Below, in pieces: positions 1 to 7,040 of a stretch of 62,173 bases of DNA. The DNA lies in NCBI GenBank assembly GCA_016937695.1, contig JAFGWC010000156.1, forward strand, positions 1-62,173, read 5' to 3'. The notes beneath the pieces were generated by a model. It searched no databases and was not told where the DNA came from. It worked only from the letters and a program-made list of their open reading frames with translations. A program made the position numbers and the translations under genes. Source of the stretch: Bacteroidales bacterium. Lineage in GTDB: Bacteria > Bacteroidota > Bacteroidia > Bacteroidales > NBLH01. Each line of letters begins with the position of its first letter. Positions within the stretch are counted from its first letter, which is position 1.

Positions 1-85
1 TACCCGGGGCCGGGATCGAACCGGCACGACCGCAATGGTCACTGGATTTTAAGTCCAGCGCGTCTACCAATTCCGCCACCTGGGC
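1..85 (-). tRNA. tRNA-Leu (anticodon UAA)
   Basis: The reverse strand reads as a long-variable-arm tRNA. It has a D-loop GGTAGACGCG, an anticodon stem CTGGA/TCCAG around TTAAA with anticodon TAA, a variable arm, and the T-loop GGTTCGATCC. The long variable arm and TAA anticodon identify leucine. The 3' end touches the window edge, so whether CCA is encoded cannot be seen. One acceptor-stem pair looks like an A-C mismatch. It lies 23 bases after tRNA-Gly and probably shares its transcript. Confidence 0.95.
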
Positions 86-108
86 ATTCATTTAAAAACA
101 TAAAAAAG

Positions 109-181
<73 letters not shown>

Positions 182-192
182 TTTTGGTGCGA

Positions 193-222
193 CAAAATTA
201 AATTAAAATTTCTTTTTGCAAA
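193..222 (-). promoter_or_regulatory. Bacteroidota-type promoter of the tRNA pair
   Basis: On the reverse strand TTTG (219-222) is followed after 18 bases by TAATTTTG (193-200), which fits the Bacteroidota -33 TTTG / -7 TAnnTTTG pattern. The predicted start of transcription is a few bases before tRNA-Gly. Single -7 matches are common by chance in DNA this AT-rich. The paired -33 element and the position make this one credible. Confidence 0.5.
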
Positions 223-364
223 AATAAATCGCATAAAAATTTACATTTTTTTTGTTTTATTTTGATTTTTGTGTGTAAAATATTGATTTCCAGCTTTTTT
301 AATTAAATATGATAAAGAATAATACGTAGATTTTAATATTTTATTAGTTATTCTTTAATGCTTT

Positions 365-757
365 TTAATAAGGTATAAATTCAAAAGGTAAGTCAATTGT
401 GTCTGAAAAATCTTCACCAACTTCTAGCATGTCTTCATCGTATTTTTCATAAAACCATAGGATTTTAATTTTAGCAAAACCTTTGTATAGTTTTTCAAGT
501 TCAATTAAAATTTCATATATCATTTTATGAGAGGCTGAACTTATAACTTTAAATTTAAACTTACATTCAAGTCCACTCACAAATTTGCTTTCTGTGTTTT
601 TTATCCATTCCAAAACGGTTGTATAAACAGTAAAAGCATCTTCAGGATATGAAGGACCTTCAATTGAAAAAATTGATTTTCTTTCATCAAGTATAATTCT
701 TGGTGTATCTTCGGTCATTTGAATATCTACAACCTTCTTTTGCAAATTATTTTCCAT
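365..757 (-). CDS. SiaC-like regulatory phosphoprotein (DUF1987 family)
   Basis: 130 residues, spanning essentially one DUF1987/SiaC domain. The visible family pattern is an early ISG/SIEG-SYPE segment (SIEGPSYPEDA), a central FKFKVISSAS segment, and a C-terminal acidic block WFYEKYDEDMLEVGEDFSD. In the Pseudomonas SiaABCD pathway, SiaC binds and activates a diguanylate cyclase and is switched by phosphorylation of a Thr/Ser in the central segment. Here S73/S74 are the likely equivalents. No SiaA phosphatase, SiaB kinase or SiaD cyclase gene lies nearby, so its partners are encoded elsewhere. It stands alone between the tRNAs and a divergent gene. The family call is firm; the signalling role is inferred from the family. 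Confidence 0.8.
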   Translation of the reverse strand: MENNLQKKVVDIQMTEDTPRIILDERKSIFSIEGPSYPEDAFTVYTTVLEWIKNTESKFVSGLECKFKFKVISSASHKMIYEILIELEKLYKGFAKIKILWFYEKYDEDMLEVGEDFSDTIDLPFEFIPY

Positions 758-960
758 AGAAAACTCAAATTTTTTATGCTAAAATTAATATTAAATTAAA
801 AATAAACTTTTAAAAGTATATAATTTATGCTTAAAATAAAAATACAAAATATTATTTTGCTAAATGTTTTTAATTATTTATTATTTTTGATTATCTAAAT
901 AAAATAAATAATGTTTTTGTAAGTTTAAGTTTTATAAATATTAAATAAAATAATAAAATC

Positions 961-1509
961 ATGAATATGCTTAAAAAGTTGAATGTCAGACTTATAGTTC
1001 TCTCATTTTTTGTTTTTAATATAGGCATAGCTAATGCTCAATATTATGAAAATGTAAATGTAAATAAAAAGTCATCAGTAAAAGATAAACTTTATTTCGG
1101 TGGAGGAATAGGTTTGCAGTTTGGTACATTAACAATTATAGATTTAAAGCCGTTAATTGGTTATAGAATAACTCCAAAATTTAATGTGGGTATGCAATTT
1201 ACATATAGTTACATTCAAAATAATACCACCCAATTTTCAACAGATGTATACGGAGGGAGTATTTTTACAGAATATTATATTTATGAGGGGATTTTCGCTC
1301 ATGCCGAAATTGAAGCTTTAAATATGGAGTATTATGATAGTAATTGGGAATTACAACGCAAATGGTTTGATAATTATCTTGTTGGAGGTGGATATTTTCA
1401 AAAAATGGGACAAAGAGGTGGAGTTTATTTTATGATATTATGGAATTTAAACCAAAATGAACTTTCGCCATATTCAAACCCATTACTGACAATTGGTTTT
1501 ACTTTTTAG
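961..1509 (+). CDS. small outer-membrane beta-barrel-like protein
   Basis: 182 residues with a signal peptide (hydrophobic stretch ending IANAQ, cleavage near residue 26). The mature part alternates short glycine- and aromatic-rich strands, such as LYFGGGIGLQFGTL and KFNVGMQFTYSYI, and ends in a terminal Phe (TIGFTF). This is typical of an eight-stranded OmpW/OmpA-barrel-sized protein inserted by BAM. No specific family is recognised. It is a single gene followed at once by a strong hairpin terminator. The function is unknown; a small porin or structural barrel is plausible. Confidence 0.6.
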   Translation: MNMLKKLNVRLIVLSFFVFNIGIANAQYYENVNVNKKSSVKDKLYFGGGIGLQFGTLTIIDLKPLIGYRITPKFNVGMQFTYSYIQNNTTQFSTDVYGGSIFTEYYIYEGIFAHAEIEALNMEYYDSNWELQRKWFDNYLVGGGYFQKMGQRGGVYFMILWNLNQNELSPYSNPLLTIGFTF

Positions 1510-1530
1510 TGATATTATTTGATTTAATTT

Positions 1531-1579
1531 AAAAAATCACCTTTCCTATAGGATAATTCTATTTTTAAGGTGATTTTTT
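1531..1579. terminator. bidirectional terminator hairpin
   Basis: A 13-bp perfect stem, AAAAAATCACCTT with AAGGTGATTTTTT, sits around a loop of about 23 bases. It has A and T runs on both sides. It lies between the convergent ends of the barrel protein gene and the nitrilase gene and can serve both. Confidence 0.8.
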
Positions 1580-1598
1580 ATTTTAGGATTCAAAAAAA

Positions 1599-2381
1599 TT
1601 ATAATAAGATTTCAAATTGATCAGAATCTTTATTAAAAGGTAAATTATTTCTTGTTTTTGTTAAATTATCTTTATCTAAAACAATGGTTTCAACAGATTG
1701 AATCCCTGCTTTTGTAAAACTTATTTTATTACCCATAGAATCATATACTGCTGAATAGCCAGAGTGAGCTATATCGTTACCATCTTTCCCAATTCTATTA
1801 ACTCCAACTGTATATGACTGATTTTCAATAGCTCTGGCTTTTAGAAGTGTTTTCCAGTGTTTTATTCTTTTGTCTGGCCAGTTTGCAATATAAATTAAAA
1901 GGTCATAGTTTTCATCGTTTCTACTCCAAACAGGGAAACGTAAATCATAACAAATTAGAGCCTTAATTTTCCAATTTTTGTAATCAAATAAATTTCTTTT
2001 ATCTCCTGCTTTATAAAATATATCTTCACCGGCCATTCCAAACAGATGTCTTTTGTCGTAAAAATCTAATTTAGAGTTTGGCTTCGCAAAAATAAGTCGG
2101 TTGAAATAATTATTATTTTCTTTAATAATTAAGCTTCCTATAATTGCAGAATTGCTTTCGTCAGCCATTTTTTGCATCCAGTTCAAGGTAAGTCCATCCA
2201 TTTTTTCTGCAAATTTATTAGGATGCATAGAAAATCCGGTAGTAAACATTTCTGGTAAAACTATCAGTTCTGTTTTATCTTTAAGATTTTCAATTATTTG
2301 CTGAAAATGCGTTATGTTTTTTTCTTTATTCTCCCAAAAAAGATTTGATTGAATGATAGTTATAGCTAGATTTTTACTCAT
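1599..2381 (-). CDS. nitrilase-superfamily amidase (omega-amidase/YafV type)
   Basis: About 260 residues spanning a single carbon-nitrogen hydrolase domain. The catalytic triad is visible: Glu in LPEMF, Lys in YDKRHLF and Cys in ICYDLRFP. The sequence around these (TTGFSMHP, RHLFGMAGED, CYDLRFPVWSRN) matches the YafV/omega-amidase branch, which hydrolyses alpha-keto acid amides such as 2-oxoglutaramate and repairs deaminated side products. The ATG at 2381 is preferred. The longer reading from 2414 would add a non-family tail and overlap the upstream acyltransferase gene. The two genes run in the same direction 22 bases apart and may be cotranscribed. Confidence 0.85.
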   Translation of the reverse strand: MSKNLAITIIQSNLFWENKEKNITHFQQIIENLKDKTELIVLPEMFTTGFSMHPNKFAEKMDGLTLNWMQKMADESNSAIIGSLIIKENNNYFNRLIFAKPNSKLDFYDKRHLFGMAGEDIFYKAGDKRNLFDYKNWKIKALICYDLRFPVWSRNDENYDLLIYIANWPDKRIKHWKTLLKARAIENQSYTVGVNRIGKDGNDIAHSGYSAVYDSMGNKISFTKAGIQSVETIVLDKDNLTKTRNNLPFNKDSDQFEILL

Positions 2382-2403
2382 GGAATTTATTAAAAATATG
2401 TTT

Positions 2404-2949
2404 TTAAGTTGCAAACTTATCTCTATGATATCCTTTCATATCTTTGAAAAAGTCTTTAATTTCTTTAATGTCTTTTTCAAAATCGCCGGTTGGATCAAAT
2501 CTTTTATCCATTCCCATAGTTTTGGTTGCAAAGTCAATATAAGCAAAATATATAGGAACTTTAGCACCAACAGCAATTCGGTAAAAACCAGTTTTCCATT
2601 CAGGATTTTTTTTTCTTGTCCCTTCAGGTGTAATTGCTAGAATAAATTCATCTTTTTCGTTAAATAATTTAATAATATCTTCAACTACTGTTCCAGTATC
2701 TGATCTGTCAAGCGGAACACCGCCCCACATGCGAATAAAAGGGCCTTGAAAAAAAGTAAATGCTTCTTTTTTTACAATTATTTGAGTTTTTGTTCCGGCT
2801 ATCCAACTGGCAAGTTTGCCTAAAAATACATCTAAATTACTCGTATGTGGAGCAATTGCTAAAACAAGTTTTTTTGCATCTGGAGCACCTCCAATAAACT
2901 TCCAACCGAAAATCCAAAGAATAAACCTTGATATTAATTTTAAAATCAT
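2404..2949 (-). CDS. PlsC-family 1-acylglycerol-3-phosphate acyltransferase-like protein
   Basis: 181 residues. The HX4D acyltransferase motif is PHTSNLD near residue 35, the substrate loop WGGVPLDRS follows, and a PEGTR block is present (TPEGTRKK). A short hydrophobic N-terminus (ILKLISRFILWIFGWKFIGG) would anchor it at the inner membrane. It is shorter than classical PlsC (about 240 residues). This fits the small Bacteroidota branch of the family, whose exact acceptor is not established. It probably transfers an acyl group to a lysophospholipid or related lipid. It sits just upstream of the nitrilase gene on the same strand. Confidence 0.8.
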   Translation of the reverse strand: MILKLISRFILWIFGWKFIGGAPDAKKLVLAIAPHTSNLDVFLGKLASWIAGTKTQIIVKKEAFTFFQGPFIRMWGGVPLDRSDTGTVVEDIIKLFNEKDEFILAITPEGTRKKNPEWKTGFYRIAVGAKVPIYFAYIDFATKTMGMDKRFDPTGDFEKDIKEIKDFFKDMKGYHRDKFAT

Positions 2950-2955
2950 AATTTT

Positions 2956-3040
2956 AGTATATTGGTAATTAGTATATTGGTAATTAGCTTATTAGCCATT
3001 AGTTTATAGTAATTACCAATGACTAATACACTAATGACTA
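2956..3040. repeat. short direct and inverted repeats upstream of the acyltransferase gene
   Basis: A perfect tandem pair of the 15-mer AGTATATTGGTAATT occupies 2956-2985. Its inverted core AATTACCAAT follows at about 3011-3020, and GACTAATACACTAATGACTAAT comes next. The tract fills the short gap between the acyltransferase gene and glyA. It looks like slippage-prone intergenic repeat DNA; a role as an operator is not supported by anything seen. Confidence 0.6.
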
Positions 3041-3048
3041 ATTTAAAA

Positions 3049-4329
3049 TTAATGTGTTGTAAGAGGAAAATCTTTCATCATTTTATTAACTTTTGCTTTA
3101 ACTTGATTAACAATATTTTCATCTTCTGTATTCATTATAACTTTGTCAATTAAGTCAACAATTTTAAGCATATGTTCTTCTTTTAAGCCTCTAGTTGTAA
3201 CAGCAGGAGTTCCAACTCTTAAACCAGAAGTTTGAAATGGTGAACGAGAATCAAAAGGAACCATGTTCTTATTAACAGTAATATCGGCTCTTTCAAGAGT
3301 TTTTTCTACAATTTTACCTGTAATTTCAGGAACTTTTGTTCTTAAATCAATAAGCATTGAATGATTATCGGTTCCCCCGGAAATAACTTTATATCCTTTT
3401 TCTACAAATGCTTTAGCCATAACTACAGCATTTTTAAGTACTTGTTTTTGATATTCTTTAAATTCATCGGTTAAAGCTTCGCCAAAAGCAACAGCTTTAG
3501 CTGCAATAACATGCTCTAAAGGCCCGCCTTGAGTGCCTGGAAAAACACCAGAATCAAGCAAAGAAGACATCATTCTGACTTCTCCTTTAGGTGTTTTTTT
3601 ACCATAGGGATTCTCAAAATCTTCACCCATCATAATTACGCCACCTCTTGGACCTCTTAATGTTTTATGAGTAGTTGTTGTTACAATATGAGCATAAGGT
3701 AATGGGTTTTTTAATAATCCGGTTGCAATTAGCCCTGCAGGATGTGAAATATCAAACATAAGTAATGCGCCAACTTTATCTGCAATTTCTCGCATTCTCT
3801 TATAATCCCAGTCTCTTGAATAAGCAGAAGCACCACCAATAATAAGTTTAGGTTTTTCTGTTAATGCTAATTCTTCCATTTCGTCATAATCAACCATACC
3901 TGTTTCTTCTTTTACATTATAAGAAACTGCTCTATAAAGTATCCCTGAAAAATTAACGAATGATCCATGAGTTAAATGACCACCATGTGAAAGATTTAAA
4001 CCTAAAAAAGTATCTCCTGGTTTTAAGCAAGCTAACATAACAGCAGCATTCGCTTGAGCGCCAGAGTGAGGTTGTACATTTGCCCATTTTGCACCAAAAA
4101 GCTCTTTTAATCTGTCAATTGCAAGTTGCTCTGTTTGATCAACAATTTGGCAGCCACCATAATATCTGTTTCCAGGATAACCTTCGGCATATTTATTTGT
4201 CAACCAAGAGCCCATTGCTTTCATAACTTGTTCACTAACAAAGTTTTCAGATGCAATTAATTCAATCCCATTTAATTGACGTTGATGTTCTTTTTCAATT
4301 AAATCAAAAACTAATTTATCTCTTTCCAT
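3049..4329 (-). CDS. glyA: serine hydroxymethyltransferase
   Basis: 426 residues, the normal bacterial length. It catalyses the reversible conversion of serine and tetrahydrofolate to glycine and methylene-tetrahydrofolate, using pyridoxal phosphate, in the cytoplasm. Diagnostic segments are [10 protein letters not shown] near the N-terminus, [11 protein letters not shown], the substrate loop [11 protein letters not shown], and the cofactor lysine in [14 protein letters not shown]. The start ATG lies about 28 bases after a predicted promoter start. It is transcribed alone, with a different gene family on either side. Confidence 0.98.
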   Translation of the reverse strand: MERDKLVFDLIEKEHQRQLNGIELIASENFVSEQVMKAMGSWLTNKYAEGYPGNRYYGGCQIVDQTEQLAIDRLKELFGAKWANVQPHSGAQANAAVMLACLKPGDTFLGLNLSHGGHLTHGSFVNFSGILYRAVSYNVKEETGMVDYDEMEELALTEKPKLIIGGASAYSRDWDYKRMREIADKVGALLMFDISHPAGLIATGLLKNPLPYAHIVTTTTHKTLRGPRGGVIMMGEDFENPYGKKTPKGEVRMMSSLLDSGVFPGTQGGPLEHVIAAKAVAFGEALTDEFKEYQKQVLKNAVVMAKAFVEKGYKVISGGTDNHSMLIDLRTKVPEITGKIVEKTLERADITVNKNMVPFDSRSPFQTSGLRVGTPAVTTRGLKEEHMLKIVDLIDKVIMNTEDENIVNQVKAKVNKMMKDFPLTTH

Positions 4330-4362
4330 ATTTGTTTATTTTATAAATTCTTTATGTTTTGG

Positions 4363-4370
4363 CAAATTTA
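4363..4370 (-). promoter_or_regulatory. possible -7 promoter element of glyA
   Basis: Reverse-strand TAAATTTG matches the Bacteroidota TAnnTTTG -7 element and would start transcription about 28 bases before the glyA ATG. No convincing -33 TTTG is seen at the right distance, so this is a weak call. Confidence 0.35.
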
Positions 4371-4470
4371 TATAATATTGTTTGAAGTTCCATAATATGA
4401 ATTATGAATTGCAAATTTAAAGATAAAAGTTTTAATAATTTAAGAGTGATTTTATTGAAGTATACTTATG

Positions 4471-4513
4471 AAAAAAAACTCAGTAAAGCAGATTTCTCTT
4501 CATTTTACTGAGT
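4471..4513 (-). terminator. terminator of the S8 peptidase gene
   Basis: On the reverse strand a 10-bp perfect stem (ACTCAGTAAA / TTTACTGAGT) is followed by eight U residues. It begins about 30 bases after the stop codon of the peptidase gene. Confidence 0.85.
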
Positions 4514-4541
4514 CTTCATTTGTTTTAATAATTCTTAACTA

Positions 4542-6047
4542 TTATAAAACAGCTTGGTATGCGTCTATATTTCCATAACCAAAGCTAGAACTAGGATTAT
4601 TGTATAATTCGGCAGATTGTTTCATTTTGTCAAAAACTTGTGCTCTTGTCCAACTTGGATGTCTAGCCCAAATTAAAGCGGCAATACCTGCTGTTGTTGA
4701 TGTGGCAACTGAAGAACCACCAACATAATCTTTAGTGTTATTGTAATATCCTAGACAAACAGAGTTTCTATTTTCATCCCAATATCTTGACATCACAACA
4801 GTAAAATCAATTTGGCTGCCTTCATGACAAACATCGCATTCGTTATATGAGTTATCGCTTGTAATTCCCGTAACAGCAACAGTTTCATTCATGTTTGCTG
4901 GGAAAATTACTCCTACAAAGTTTGTGAAAGTAGTAGATGTTCCACCGGCAGCTATTATCATTTTGCCTTTTGCATAAGCATATTTAACAGCATCTTCAAT
5001 TCTACCAACTGTGAAAATGTGACCAATAGACATTGAAATTACTTTAACGCTTGAATTATTTGCAAGTCCTGTTAAAGCATTTGCAACACCCTTTTGTTCC
5101 TGATATCCGTCTAAAACAACATCTGAAGTTCCTCTGTAAGAAACTAAGTTACAGTTATATGCAACTCCAACAGGCATTCCGTTATCATTTCTAGGGCTTG
5201 CAATTGTAGCTGCCATTGAAGTACCATGTCCACATTTATCATGATAACCATCAGTTGTTGTTGACCACCATTTCCAAGAATCGACATATGATCCATATTT
5301 TTGAATATATCTACCAGAAGAATAACCATCGTTAAAGCCTGAACCTAATAAAGATTGATAATCAGAAACGCCTGTGTCAATAAGACCAACAGTAATGCCT
5401 TGACCTGTACTTAAAGTCCAAGCTTGTGTTATATTATGCTCATCGTAAGTCCATGAAACAAGGCAATTTGGACTAATTGTTCTATAATCACCTGAATTAA
5501 CAGCGTCGGCAGTTGTTGTACATCCGCTTGAACTTTTCATTTGGGTTTCATAGGCAAAAAATTGATAACCAGCTGGTTCGATATAACGAACATTTTTATC
5601 TGTTCTTAGTTCTTTGATTGTTTCAATGCTTTTAACTTCAATATCGATGAAATTTAAATCTTCATCTTCGTAAAGAAGAATTGCATTTCCAGACTTATTT
5701 TTAGAATTGCTGATGTTTTCTAAGTCTGAGATTTTTTGAATTAATTGACTTTTAATTGCTTCGTTTTCAGTGCTTTTAGTTTCTGAGAATGAAGAATTTC
5801 CATATCCCACAGTAACTACGTTTTGACCATGTACAGATGCACTCCAAAGCATATAATCGCTTGCATCATTCCAATTAAAATTACCTGTTTCTTTTAGAAA
5901 TGTTTTGATTTCCTGATTTATTTCAGCAGGATCCATTGGAACTAAATTCTCAATGTTTTGATTGTCTGATTTAATAACAAAATCATCATTTTTAGAACAT
6001 GCGCCAATTATAAGCAGCACAAAAAAAATTGCAAAATTTTTTTTCAT
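4542..6047 (-). CDS. secreted subtilisin-like serine peptidase (S8), predicted lipoprotein
   Basis: 501 residues. The lipobox IIGAC places the lipidated Cys at residue 17. Residues about 30-180 form an inhibitor-like propeptide ending in RYIEPAG. The S8 domain then runs to the C-terminus, with Asp224 (GLIDTGV), His274 (CGHGTSMAA) and Ser446 (GGSSVATS). The segment that normally holds the oxyanion-hole Asn (AAGN) reads AAGGT, so that Asn seems replaced by Gly. Several Cys pairs (C176/C195, C272, C404/C407) suggest an exported, disulfide-bonded enzyme. No T9SS sorting domain is present, so it is probably anchored as a lipoprotein. Its own promoter (6082-6113) and terminator bracket the gene. 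Substrate unknown. Confidence 0.88.
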   Translation of the reverse strand: MKKNFAIFFVLLIIGACSKNDDFVIKSDNQNIENLVPMDPAEINQEIKTFLKETGNFNWNDASDYMLWSASVHGQNVVTVGYGNSSFSETKSTENEAIKSQLIQKISDLENISNSKNKSGNAILLYEDEDLNFIDIEVKSIETIKELRTDKNVRYIEPAGYQFFAYETQMKSSSGCTTTADAVNSGDYRTISPNCLVSWTYDEHNITQAWTLSTGQGITVGLIDTGVSDYQSLLGSGFNDGYSSGRYIQKYGSYVDSWKWWSTTTDGYHDKCGHGTSMAATIASPRNDNGMPVGVAYNCNLVSYRGTSDVVLDGYQEQKGVANALTGLANNSSVKVISMSIGHIFTVGRIEDAVKYAYAKGKMIIAAGGTSTTFTNFVGVIFPANMNETVAVTGITSDNSYNECDVCHEGSQIDFTVVMSRYWDENRNSVCLGYYNNTKDYVGGSSVATSTTAGIAALIWARHPSWTRAQVFDKMKQSAELYNNPSSSFGYGNIDAYQAVL

Positions 6048-6081
6048 TTTAAATTAGTTTATAGGTTAGTAAATATGTTAT

Positions 6082-6113
6082 CAAACATAATGAATAATAA
6101 TTAAATAAGCAAA
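6082..6113 (-). promoter_or_regulatory. promoter of the S8 peptidase gene
   Basis: On the reverse strand TTTG (6110-6113) lies 20 bases before TATGTTTG (6082-6089), a complete Bacteroidota -33/-7 pair. The octamer TATGTTTG occurs twice; the upstream copy supplies the -33 element. The predicted start leaves an untranslated leader of about 30 bases. Confidence 0.55.
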
Positions 6114-6190
6114 CATATAAATATTTATATTTTTATAATTTAGATCTAAGCCTTATAAAATAACAGAACGTAAAAGAATTTTTTTATATA

Positions 6191-6226
6191 AAAAAAACAG
6201 GCTTGAATATTAAACTCAAACCTGTT
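6191..6226 (-). terminator. terminator of the IENWM-repeat gene
   Basis: On the reverse strand a stem of 11 pairs (AACAGGTTTGA with TCAAGCCTGTT, one wobble) is followed by a run of eight U. It lies about 80 bases after the stop codon at 6309. Confidence 0.8.
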
Positions 6227-6308
6227 GTCCCCAAATGAATATATGTAAGTTTTTATGTTGAAATTTTTAATTGTTTATTTGAAATTCATATAATTAATGT
6301 TTTTTTGA

Positions 6309-6857
6309 TTAGATTTTCCATAAATTTGTGTTATACATCCAGTTTTCAATTTGTAATTGATTTTCAGTTTCAAAATTATCGTTAGTTGAATATTTCTTCC
6401 AAAAGCTTGTGTTATTCATCCAATTTTCAATTTTTAGTGAATTTTCAATTTCTAAATTATGTTGATAATTCCAGAAATTTGTTTCATTCATCCAACTTTC
6501 TATTTGAAGAGAAGTTTCTGTTTCGTTATTTATTAAATTGTCTTTTAGCCAAAAGTTTTTATTTATCATCCAGCTTTCAATTTCAAGTTCTTCTTCGATT
6601 TCAATATTCTTTTTTTTATTCCAAAAATTTTGATCAAACATCCAATTTTCAATGTTTAAACTTTTTTCATCATCAAAAGAAACAGGATTGTTAGTGTTTT
6701 GCTTATATAATAATGAAACTTGGTTTGATTTAGTAGATTTTGAAATCATAGTTAAATAGTTTTCTTGAGCATGCAAAAAACTATATGAAAAAAACATCAT
6801 TAAGCTTAAAGCTATAGTTTCGATTAGAACTTTTTTATTTGTAATATTTGTTTTCAT
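6309..6857 (-). CDS. secreted protein with five IE[NS]WM...[FL]W repeats, function unknown
   Basis: 182 residues from the preferred ATG. A signal peptide ends near FLHAQ. The mature protein is almost entirely five copies of a unit of about 25-33 residues whose core is L-x-IE-[NS]-WM-x(2)-[NT]-x-[FL]-W, for example LNIENWMFDQNFW and LQIESWMNETNFW. Spacers are Asn-, Glu- and Lys-rich. The conserved Trp-Met and Phe-Trp pairs suggest short amphipathic helices, perhaps binding a membrane or a partner surface. The ATG at 6857 is chosen because GGAGG lies 8 bases upstream; the longer reading starts at a TTG that overlaps this site. I know similar acidic WM repeats from other Bacteroidota proteins but no assigned function. 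Its own terminator follows. Confidence 0.75.
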   Translation of the reverse strand: MKTNITNKKVLIETIALSLMMFFSYSFLHAQENYLTMISKSTKSNQVSLLYKQNTNNPVSFDDEKSLNIENWMFDQNFWNKKKNIEIEEELEIESWMINKNFWLKDNLINNETETSLQIESWMNETNFWNYQHNLEIENSLKIENWMNNTSFWKKYSTNDNFETENQLQIENWMYNTNLWKI

Positions 6858-6865
6858 TTTTTGGT

Positions 6866-6870
6866 CCTCC
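6866..6870 (-). promoter_or_regulatory. strong Shine-Dalgarno GGAGG deciding the start at 6857
   Basis: GGAGG on the reverse strand ends 8 bases before the ATG at 6857. Clear Shine-Dalgarno sites are rare in this window and in Bacteroidota generally, so this one both fixes the start and suggests strong translation. Confidence 0.65.
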
Positions 6871-7040
6871 AAATTTGTTTATTAGTTGTTTTACAGAATT
6901 TGTGCCAATTGATTTAAAGTCTTGTTGTAGAGACAGTTATTGAATATTAACCTTATGTCGTTTAATTAAATACTTGAACGTTTTTGAAACAATTGGTGTT
7001 CGCAATTGAACAAACTATCCTTAAAAAATGTTAATATTTT

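Noticed and set aside
1599-2414. Longer nitrilase start at 2414
   Set aside because: It would overlap the acyltransferase gene and add a non-family N-terminus; the ATG at 2381 fits better.
6386-6694. Forward-strand 102-residue frame over the IENWM-repeat gene
   Set aside because: It is the antisense of the repeat gene, Phe/Ser-rich, with no start signal or terminator of its own.
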